Assembly: GCA_001783065.1 (NCBI GenBank)
Contig: MFQN01000014.1
Location: forward strand, 1 to 35,184
DNA: 35,184 nt
Direction of reading: 5' to 3'
Origin: Candidatus Magasanikbacteria bacterium RIFCSPLOWO2_12_FULL_43_12
Lineage (GTDB): Bacteria; Patescibacteriota; Patescibacteriia; Magasanikbacterales; UBA922
Position 1 is the stretch's first letter, and each line of letters starts with the position of its first letter. The translations under genes were made by a program, and so were the position numbers. Under the pieces are notes generated by a model. It had not been told where the DNA came from. It saw nothing but the letters and a program-made list of their open reading frames with translations, and made no database searches. Below are positions 1-6,302 of the stretch, one piece after another.

Positions 1-86
1 CTCAATTTGCCATTCTATTTCCTGAACGTTTAAAACTTTCATAAACAAAAAAACCGTGCTTATGCACAGCCATTTACACAAAAATA

Positions 87-470
87 TTGACACACTCTGC
101 ATTGGGCGCGGTCGTTTCTACCGTTGTCAGCATGCTGGGCATCTCGGCTTTGGCGCTCGCGCTGGGCATGTATCTGCCAATGGAGCTCAACAGTCCGATT
201 CTGCTTGGCGCTTGCGTAGGCTGGCTGATCCAACATTCAACCAAAGACGCGGCGCTCTCCAAAGCGCGCGGTGACAAAGCCATACTCGTGGCGTCGGGCC
301 TAATCGCGGGCGGAGCATTGGCCGGCGTTCTGGACGGCATCACAAAGATGGCTGGCGTTGAGTGGACATTCGGTTTCTCTGACCATGTTCGCAACTGGCT
401 CGGCCTCGCGGTCTTTCTTGTTCTCGCGGCGTTCCTCTACTGGGACAGCCGTCGAGCCAAGGCGAACTAG
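87..470 (+). pseudogene. C-terminal fragment of an OPT-family oligopeptide transporter
   Basis: About 125 codons that resemble only the C-terminus of OPT-family membrane transporters, which are normally 500-700 residues. Visible signs are GMYLPMELNSPILLG followed by a polar loop (KDAALSKARGDKA), then ASGLIAGGALAGVL and a last membrane helix near residues 103-120, ending in a basic tail. The family alignment would begin near the ALGAVV at residues 5-10, so the ATG at 87 is probably a chance start close to a breakpoint. The coding stretch is GC-rich with GCG/GGC-heavy codons, while the preceding 85 bases and the sequence after about 590 are AT-rich. It is either a transferred and truncated gene or a chimeric assembly join. 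A complete 127-residue protein is unlikely to transport by itself. Confidence 0.6.
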
Positions 471-639
471 TTCATCACACACATCACGACGGACAGCACA
501 CGCGCGCGTATTGCCCCACGCGCGCACTGCCCCAATTGACCACGAGGTTATTTGGGGTCCTACCGTGCTGTTCCGTCCTTCCCCATTTTTCAATATTAAA
601 AAATTTGGAAAGTGGGGAGGGGATTAGATTAAATATTTT

Positions 640-674
640 AAAAAATCCTTCATAAATATTACGAAGGATTTTTT
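640..674. terminator. Bidirectional hairpin terminator upstream of infB
   Basis: Perfect 12-bp inverted repeat: AAAAAATCCTTC at 640-651 and GAAGGATTTTTT at 663-674, with an 11-nt loop. A-runs and T-runs flank the stem, so it could terminate transcription in either direction. It separates the OPT fragment from the infB promoter. Confidence 0.7.
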
Positions 675-676
675 AA

Positions 677-705
677 TTGACTTTTTTCTTCTCTTCCATT
701 ATACT
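677..705 (+). promoter_or_regulatory. Sigma-70-type promoter of infB
   Basis: TTGACT (677-682), a 17-bp spacer and TATACT (700-705). It lies just after the terminator and about 50 bases before the infB start. Between them is a repeat of gtaag-cctt-like words (about 715-752), of the same family as those before murB and after queH. Confidence 0.7.
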
Positions 706-757
706 TTAATCACTCTGTAACCTTTGTAAGTCTTGTCAGCCTTTCAAGCCTTTTCTC

Positions 758-2791
758 ATGAATGTCTCCGAACTCGCTCGCCAATTAAGAACCAATACCA
801 AAGAACTGCTGGAAATTCTCCCGCAGTATGGTTTTGATATTGGACAGCGGGCGATTAAAGTTGACAACAAAGTCGCGGACCAGATTTCCCGGCGCTGGCG
901 TTTTATTAAAAAAGATTTGGAAGAAAAAAAACGCAAAGCGGAAGAAGAAAAAAAACAAAAAGAAAAAGAATTGCGCAAAGAAAGCGGACACAGCGTAATT
1001 TTACCGCAACTTATAACTGTGCGAAATTTTGCCGCGTGTTTGAATCTGCCGATTACACAAGTTATCGCGGAGTTAATGAAAAACGGTATTCTCGCGAATC
1101 AGAATCAAAATATTGATTTTGATACCGCCTCAATTATTGCCGGAGAACTTGGTTTTACGGTGTTGAAAGAAGAAGGCGGAGCTAAAATTGATGTGGAAAA
1201 AGAAGATCAACGCGGTCAGGTTTTAGAGCAGGCGCTCGCCAAGGCGGAAAATTCTCTGCCTCGCGCGCCGGTGATTGTAGTTATGGGGCATGTTGATCAC
1301 GGAAAAACCAGATTGTTGGACACGATTAGAAAAACAAATATTTTAGATACGGAATCCGGCGGCATTACCCAACATATTGGCGCGTATCAAACAATTTGGA
1401 AAGATCCGAAAAGCGGCGCGGAGCGCAAACTCACCTTCATTGACACCCCTGGCCACGAAGCTTTCACGGTAATGCGCAGCCGCGGCGCCAAAGTGGCTGA
1501 TATAGCGATTCTAATTGTCGCGGCCGATGATGGCGTCAAACCGCAGACTGTGGAAGTTATAAATATCATTAAGGCCGCGAAACTGCCGTTGGTTGTCGCG
1601 ATTAATAAAATTGATAAAGATGGCGCTGATCCGCAGAGAGTGCGCGCCGAATTATCGCAGAGGGGGATTCAAAGCGATGAATGGGGAGGCAGTGTGCCAA
1701 TGGTGGAAATTTCCGCGAAGCAAAATTTAAATATTGATAAGCTGTTGGATGTTTTGTTGTTAGTGGCTGATATGGAACAGGAAAAAATTAAGGCTGATCC
1801 AAATCTGCCGGCCGCCGGAACGATTATTGAATCCCATGTTGATAAAGGAATGGGGCCGGTGGCTACGGTATTAGTGCAATCCGGCACTTTGAAATTAAAT
1901 GATCCATTGGTGGTTAATGGCGAGATTTATGGCAAGGCGCGCGCGATGAAAGATTATTTAGCTCGCGCTTTGCAAGACGCTCCGCCATCAACGCCGGTTC
2001 AGATTGTCGGTTTTAAAGTCGCGCCGGAAGTTGGCGATATTTTGGATGTCAGTCAAGCCGGTCAAGCGGAAAAAATTAATGTAAAAGAGAAAAAATTGCG
2101 CCAAACCGGAGCCGAACGGCAGATAGTTGTTGCCGGCGATGAAGATGTTGAGGAAGATAAAAAGAAAAAGATTTTGAATTTAGTTATTAAGGCTGATGTG
2201 TTGGGTTCATTGGAAGCGATTATTGGCACCTTGGAAAAATTTAAACATGAAGAAGTCGGCGTGGCAGTTGTCGGTAAGGGTTTGGGTTTTGTTACCGAGG
2301 ATGACGTGAATAAGGCCGAAGCCGCTAAGGCCGTAGTTGTTGGATTTCACGTTAATCCGACATCAAGCGCGGAAAATCTAATGATGGAAAAGGAAATAGT
2401 TTTCGCTCGTTACGATGTTATTTATGATTTGTTTAATTGGGTCAAAGCTGAATTGGAAAAAATGCTTTCATCGGAAAAAATCGCCACCGAAATCGGTAAA
2501 GTTAAAATTTTGGCGATATTCCGCACTGACCGCGGAATGATGACTGTTGGCGGTCGAGTCATGGATGGCAAGATTAAAATAAATACTTTGGCCCGCGTTA
2601 TCCGTGAAGGCGTGAATATGGGCAGTGGCAAAATTGTTCAGTGCAAAGTCGGTCCGCAAGATGTGAAAGAGGCGATTGAAGGCACCGAGTGCGGTATGCG
2701 ATTTGAAGGCAAGGTTAAAATTGAAGTTGGCGATAGCTTGGAAATTTATACCGAAGAAACTAAGGCGAGGAAGATTGTCTTTGAGAAATAA
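758..2791 (+). CDS. infB: Translation initiation factor IF-2
   Basis: GTPase that brings initiator fMet-tRNA to the 30S subunit and promotes 50S joining. The order is: IF2_N module (about residues 1-50, beginning MNVSELARQL), a charged Lys/Glu linker (50-75), a second IF2_N-like module (80-140), the G domain with GHVDHGKT (177-184), GGITQHIG (switch I, about 201-208), DTPGH (229-233) and NKID (283-286), then the beta-barrel and C-terminal fMet-tRNA-binding domains. At 677 residues it is short; the long N-terminal extension of proteobacterial IF-2 is missing, as usual in small genomes. The ATG at 758 is chosen because the IF2_N module starts exactly there. No Shine-Dalgarno is visible. It appears to be transcribed from its own promoter. 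Confidence 0.97.
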   Translation: MNVSELARQLRTNTKELLEILPQYGFDIGQRAIKVDNKVADQISRRWRFIKKDLEEKKRKAEEEKKQKEKELRKESGHSVILPQLITVRNFAACLNLPITQVIAELMKNGILANQNQNIDFDTASIIAGELGFTVLKEEGGAKIDVEKEDQRGQVLEQALAKAENSLPRAPVIVVMGHVDHGKTRLLDTIRKTNILDTESGGITQHIGAYQTIWKDPKSGAERKLTFIDTPGHEAFTVMRSRGAKVADIAILIVAADDGVKPQTVEVINIIKAAKLPLVVAINKIDKDGADPQRVRAELSQRGIQSDEWGGSVPMVEISAKQNLNIDKLLDVLLLVADMEQEKIKADPNLPAAGTIIESHVDKGMGPVATVLVQSGTLKLNDPLVVNGEIYGKARAMKDYLARALQDAPPSTPVQIVGFKVAPEVGDILDVSQAGQAEKINVKEKKLRQTGAERQIVVAGDEDVEEDKKKKILNLVIKADVLGSLEAIIGTLEKFKHEEVGVAVVGKGLGFVTEDDVNKAEAAKAVVVGFHVNPTSSAENLMMEKEIVFARYDVIYDLFNWVKAELEKMLSSEKIATEIGKVKILAIFRTDRGMMTVGGRVMDGKIKINTLARVIREGVNMGSGKIVQCKVGPQDVKEAIEGTECGMRFEGKVKIEVGDSLEIYTEETKARKIVFEK

Positions 2792-2881
2792 AATGCCAAT
2801 AGACGAATTTTTACTAATGCTACTAATAAAAAAATTTGTTGCATTGGCATTAATTAGTATATTAGCATTATATTATTTCAT

Positions 2882-3208
2882 ATGTCCGAGGCACATTTTA
2901 CCGACGCAAACTTTGAGTCGGAGGTTCTTAAATCAAAGGTTCCGGTTCTCGTGGATTTTTGGGCGCCATGGTGCGGGCCATGCCAGATGATGGGTCCAAT
3001 TGTGGAAGAATTGGCAAAAGAATTTGACACCGCCAAAGCGAAAATCGGCAAAGTCAATGTTGATGAAAGTCAAGTTACAGCCGGGAAATACAAGGTGATG
3101 AGCGTCCCGACTTTTTTTGTGTTCAAAAACGGCGAAGTGGTTGACCAGATGGTTGGGGGAGTGTCAAAAGAGAAGCTGGCGGGGATGCTGAAGAAGCACG
3201 TGTCATAA
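2882..3208 (+). CDS. trxA: Thioredoxin
   Basis: Cytosolic disulfide reductase of 108 residues, the usual size for a single thioredoxin domain. The active site WCGPC lies within VDFWAPWCGPCQMMGP (about residues 24-39), and the cis-proline loop is present as MSVPTFFVFKNG (about 73-84). It starts 90 bases after infB. The gap is AT-rich and holds the inverted words atgccaat / attggcat and a plausible TTGTTG-16 bp-TATATT promoter, so it may be separately transcribed. No Shine-Dalgarno precedes the ATG. Its reductase partner is not in this window. Confidence 0.95.
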   Translation: MSEAHFTDANFESEVLKSKVPVLVDFWAPWCGPCQMMGPIVEELAKEFDTAKAKIGKVNVDESQVTAGKYKVMSVPTFFVFKNGEVVDQMVGGVSKEKLAGMLKKHVS

Positions 3209-3241
3209 AGACACAAAAACAGAACAACACTTAAACATCTC

Positions 3242-3275
3242 GATTTCCCCCCAGCCTTGTTAAGGAGAGAGGACT
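3242..3275. repeat. Degenerate copy of the CCTCTCC/GGAGAGG element
   Basis: The stretch resembles the 3' half of the elements at 6176 and 11018 (ccccagccttgttaaggagag), but its left arm is decayed. It lies between trxA and the DUF4349 gene. Confidence 0.4.
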
Positions 3276-3327
3276 TTAAAAGCAAACTTTATTTTACATT
3301 TTAATTTTTTATTTTTAAATTTCGTTT

Positions 3328-4296
3328 ATGTCCAAATCTCTCAAAATCATCTCGTGGGCAGTTGGAATTTTAGTATTAATTTTTGTCATCATCACGGTTT
3401 TGATAATCAAAAATTCTTATCAAGAAAAAGTAACGGCGAGGAATAGCGCTACTATGTATGAAAGCGGTTCTTTTGGTTTAACTTATGGCGCTACTACCGG
3501 TTTGGGTCAATCAAGCGGTTTGATGGCCAAAGTTCAGGAAAAATTTGCCGGCAATGATTCAGGCGCTGATTACGGAGCTGGCGCGTCTGCCGACAGCGCG
3601 CAGGATATGAAAACCGATCGCATGATTATTAAAACCGGTTCTTTGGCAATGGTGGTTGAAGACGTAAAAGCCGGTATAGCAATTATTACGCAATACGCGG
3701 AAAAGAACGGCGGCTTTGTGGTTTCCAGCAATGTCAGCAAACAAGGAGTCGCGCCTTATGGCGAAATAACGATCAGGATTCCATCAAAACTTTTTGATAA
3801 AGGTGTGACGGATCTGAAGACTATTGGGGAAGTTGAAAGCGAGCAAGTAAATGGGCAGGATGTTACCGAAGAATATGTTGATTTAACTTCGCAATTAAAA
3901 AATCTTCGCGCGGCTGAAGATCAGTTTTTATTTATCATGAAACAGGCAACGCAGATAAACGACATTTTGGCAGTGCAAAGAGAGTTGACGAATATCCGCG
4001 GACAGATAGAGCGCATACAGGGTCAAATGAAATATCTTGAACAAAGCGCGAAACTTTCAACTATTAGCGCGTATTTATCCACAGATCCTGATGTTTTGCC
4101 GGCCGTTGATCAGCAAGATAAATGGAAGCCATGGGGACAAGTAAAATCCGCGGCCCGCAGTCTGCTGTCTGTTTCTAAAGGTTTGGTAAATTTCGTCATC
4201 TGGGTTGCCGTTTATATTCCGCTGTGGTTAGTAATCGGCTTGGCAGTGTGGGGAGTGGTGAAGGGTGTAAGGTGGGCAAGAGGGAGAAGGATCTAA
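3328..4296 (+). CDS. DUF4349 domain membrane-anchored protein
   Basis: A 322-residue protein with an N-terminal membrane helix (about residues 8-28, rich in I/V/L) and a Gly/Ser/Ala-rich linker. The DUF4349 domain (about 90-250) starts at DRMIIKTGSLAMVV, continues with GEITIRIPSKLFD and QVNGQDVTEEYVDL, and ends in a long coiled-coil stretch with QRELTNIRGQIERIQGQ. A second hydrophobic helix lies at about 285-310, followed by a basic tail. Most of the chain probably faces outside, held by both ends. Family members are envelope proteins of unknown function and no catalytic residues are evident. It is monocistronic, with a strong terminator just downstream. The start context tcgtttATG is the same as that of gdhA. 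Confidence 0.85.
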   Translation: MSKSLKIISWAVGILVLIFVIITVLIIKNSYQEKVTARNSATMYESGSFGLTYGATTGLGQSSGLMAKVQEKFAGNDSGADYGAGASADSAQDMKTDRMIIKTGSLAMVVEDVKAGIAIITQYAEKNGGFVVSSNVSKQGVAPYGEITIRIPSKLFDKGVTDLKTIGEVESEQVNGQDVTEEYVDLTSQLKNLRAAEDQFLFIMKQATQINDILAVQRELTNIRGQIERIQGQMKYLEQSAKLSTISAYLSTDPDVLPAVDQQDKWKPWGQVKSAARSLLSVSKGLVNFVIWVAVYIPLWLVIGLAVWGVVKGVRWARGRRI

Positions 4297-4310
4297 AGAA
4301 AGCCAAAATT

Positions 4311-4343
4311 AAAACCGTCCCGACATGACATCGGGACGGTTTT
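4311..4343 (+). terminator. Rho-independent terminator after the DUF4349 gene
   Basis: AAAACCGTCCCGA (4311-4323) and TCGGGACGGTTTT (4331-4343) form a perfect 13-bp stem with a 7-nt loop, followed by T-rich sequence. The tail merges into a tandem tatctc-type repeat (4345-4386). Confidence 0.85.
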
Positions 4344-4344
4344 C

Positions 4345-4386
4345 TTATCTCTTATCTCCATTTATCTCAATCTATTTCTATCTCCA
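4345..4386. repeat. Tandem tatctc-type repeat
   Basis: Imperfect repeats of the words tatctct/tatctcca/tatctcaa between the terminator and the gdhA promoter region. The same word family recurs at 15364-15396 and in the large hairpin at 27179-27256. Confidence 0.6.
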
Positions 4387-4462
4387 TTGCCTTTTTTAAT
4401 CAAAAGAGTAAAATATCACTACTTTATACTTTACAAACTTTATAACTTTTAAACTATCGTTT

Positions 4463-5731
4463 ATGTCCAACCCTTTCGTAAATGCCATGGTCCAGCTGGA
4501 TAAGGCCGCTAAAATCATGAATTTGGATAAAAATATTCATGAAGTTTTAAAACAGCCGGAACGAGTATTGACTCTCGCTATTCCGGTAAAGATGGATAAT
4601 GGCGAAACAAAAGTTTTCACCGGGTATCGTTCGCAATATAATAACGCGTTAGGACCATACAAAGGCGGTATTCGTTATCATTGGAATGTTTCTTTAGATG
4701 AAGTGAAAGCGTTGTCTTTTTGGATGATGGTAAAATGCGCTGTTGTTAATATTCCGATGGGTGGGGGCAAGGGCGGAATAATTGTTAATCCCAAAGAATT
4801 ATCTGTCGGAGAATTGGAAAGATTGTCCCGCGAATATATCAGAAAAATTTGGCGCGTTATCGGTTCAGACAAAGATGTGCCGGCGCCGGATGTTTATACC
4901 ACTCCGCAAATTATGGGCTGGATGCGCGACGAGTTTGAAAAATTAATCGGCAAACCGGATCCAGGCGTTATTACCGGAAAAGCGATTGCCGATGGCGGAT
5001 CAGAAGGGCGCGAAACCGCCACTGCCATGGGCGGGGTCTATGTTGTTAGAGAATTAGCCAAGAAGAGGGGATTGAAGCCGTCAGAAACAACTGTCGCAGT
5101 GCAAGGCATGGGCAATGTCGGCGGTTTTATGGCAAAATTATTGCGCGATGATGGCTACAAAATTGTCGCGTTGAGCGATTCCAAAGGCGGTGTTTATAAT
5201 CAAGACGGCATTGATCCGGACAAAGCGGAAACAATTAAAAAGAATGGCGGCATGTTAGGATGCTATTGTCTCGGTTCCGTGTGTTCATTAGAACAAATAC
5301 CGACTGACGGGCCGTGCCGTCATGTCAGCAACGAAGATTTGTTGGAATTACCGGTGGATATTTTAGTCCCATCCGCGCTTGAGAATCAGATCACGAAAGA
5401 AAATGTTGACAAGATTAAAGCTAAATATATTATTGAAATGGCAAATGGCCCAACCACGCCGGAAGCGGATGAAATTTTACACGCGCGCGGAATTCCGGTT
5501 GTCCCGGATGTTCTCGCGAATGCCGGCGGAGTTACGGTTTCTTGTTTTGAGTGGGAGCAAAATTTGAAAGGCGAGCACTGGACTGAAGCGGATGTGTTTA
5601 TAAAATTAGAAAAAATAATGGTCAACGCGTTTAATGAAGTTTGGGATACTGCCGAGAAATATAATGTTACTTTGCGGCAGGGAGCTTTTGTTAAGGCGAT
5701 AGAGAGGGTGGCTGGGAAAATGGCGAAATAA
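4463..5731 (+). CDS. gdhA: Glu/Leu/Phe/Val dehydrogenase (glutamate dehydrogenase)
   Basis: Reversible oxidative deamination of glutamate to 2-oxoglutarate and ammonia, using NAD(P). The N-terminal substrate domain carries GPYKGGIRYH (about 64-73), the catalytic-lysine motif PMGGGKGG with K103, and D143 in PAPDVYT. The Rossmann motif is GMGNVG (215-220), and the C-terminal NGPTTPEAD motif is present. The length of 422 residues fits the hexameric short class. One oddity is a cysteine-rich loop in the cofactor domain with C267, C269, C274 and C285 (GCYCLGSVC and DGPC), absent from typical family members as I know them; it could bind a metal. The gene stands alone, with TATACT at 4425-4430 as a possible -10 box and a hairpin about 230 bases downstream. 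Confidence 0.93.
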   Translation: MSNPFVNAMVQLDKAAKIMNLDKNIHEVLKQPERVLTLAIPVKMDNGETKVFTGYRSQYNNALGPYKGGIRYHWNVSLDEVKALSFWMMVKCAVVNIPMGGGKGGIIVNPKELSVGELERLSREYIRKIWRVIGSDKDVPAPDVYTTPQIMGWMRDEFEKLIGKPDPGVITGKAIADGGSEGRETATAMGGVYVVRELAKKRGLKPSETTVAVQGMGNVGGFMAKLLRDDGYKIVALSDSKGGVYNQDGIDPDKAETIKKNGGMLGCYCLGSVCSLEQIPTDGPCRHVSNEDLLELPVDILVPSALENQITKENVDKIKAKYIIEMANGPTTPEADEILHARGIPVVPDVLANAGGVTVSCFEWEQNLKGEHWTEADVFIKLEKIMVNAFNEVWDTAEKYNVTLRQGAFVKAIERVAGKMAK

Positions 5732-5765
5732 AGTATTAGCGAAATATTATTGGTGATTGTTAAAT

Positions 5766-5800
5766 TGTCCCGCCACGGCGGGATCCCGCCTCATGGCGGT
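5766..5800. repeat. GC-rich palindrome pair
   Basis: Two adjacent small palindromes made of cccgcc/ggcggg words. Related GC words occur inside leuS at 6345-6370 and before tsaE near 17388-17420. Confidence 0.5.
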
Positions 5801-5851
5801 GGCTAAATTGTTGTGTGAGAGACATTGTCTGTCAGTTAAATCGCACGGTTA

Positions 5852-5940
5852 TTAGTCCCGTTAGGGACGGGTCCATAGTAGCCAGGCACTTTAGTGCCTG
5901 GAGAGAACGTACAATAAAATTCGAAAGTCCCAGAGGGACG
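5852..5940. repeat. REP-like cluster of three hairpins
   Basis: GTCCC-gtta-GGGAC, then CCAGGCACT-tt-AGTGCCTGG (5882-5901), then GTCCC-aga-GGGAC near 5927. The outer pair are copies of the same hairpin. The arrangement resembles extragenic REP/MITE-type elements, and no protein is encoded. Confidence 0.5.
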
Positions 5941-5960
5941 ACACAAAAATTATAAATTAA

Positions 5961-5987
5961 AACCCTGCACCGTTCTGGTGCAGGGTT
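5961..5987. terminator. Strong 11-bp hairpin, possible terminator
   Basis: AACCCTGCACC (5961-5971) and GGTGCAGGGTT (5977-5987) pair perfectly around a 5-nt loop. On the minus strand the stem is followed by TTTTAATTT, a better terminator tail than the one on the plus strand. It may therefore end a minus-strand transcript from 5990-6175, or terminate gdhA. Confidence 0.55.
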
Positions 5988-6175
5988 GTTTAGGAAGGAA
6001 GTGAGAGGGGCTCGCCAGCCAAGTCCCTCTCAAAGAACGGGAAAAGAAACATGTTAACGTTTTGCGGTAATGAGGTCGTGAATTACTTCCACCCGGGAGG
6101 GAACGCCAGGATGGTAAGTAGCTGGCATCTGTATTTAAACATACATTTGATTTTTTGGGAAGGGCATTCACACTT

Positions 6176-6213
6176 CCCTCTCCTTTACAAGGAGAGGGGT
6201 TAGGGGTGAGGTG
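6176..6213. repeat. CCTCTCCTT/AAGGAGAGG hairpin element, intergenic copy
   Basis: CCTCTCCTT (6177-6185), loop tac, AAGGAGAGG (6189-6197), followed by ggttaggggtgaggtgg. The same element and tail occur at 11018-11056, and variants occur in frame inside three genes (near 23901, 29127 and 31133). Confidence 0.75.
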
Positions 6214-6302
6214 GTTCGTTTTTCCTTGCCCTTTTCTCTATTTTCCGCTAAAATATGTCTATATGTTGGAATTCTTCAAATCCGTGTTCCATAAACTTTT
6301 CT

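Larger units (their letters stand above)
5732..6302. other. Gene-poor stretch between gdhA and leuS, full of palindromes
   Basis: No convincing gene is seen on either strand. From left to right it contains GC-rich palindromes, a cluster of small hairpins, a strong 11-bp hairpin, a stretch with several short self-complementary segments, and a copy of the CCTCTCC/GGAGAGG element. The leuS start follows without a clear promoter. Confidence 0.6.

Noticed and set aside
5950-6171. Minus-strand 73-residue frame between gdhA and leuS
   Set aside because: It runs through a hairpin terminator and palindromes, has no ribosome site and no family resemblance.
6255-6302. Upstream in-frame ATG of leuS
   Set aside because: The 16 extra residues (MSICWNSSNPCSINFS) match nothing expected in LeuRS; the family N-terminus begins at the next ATG.
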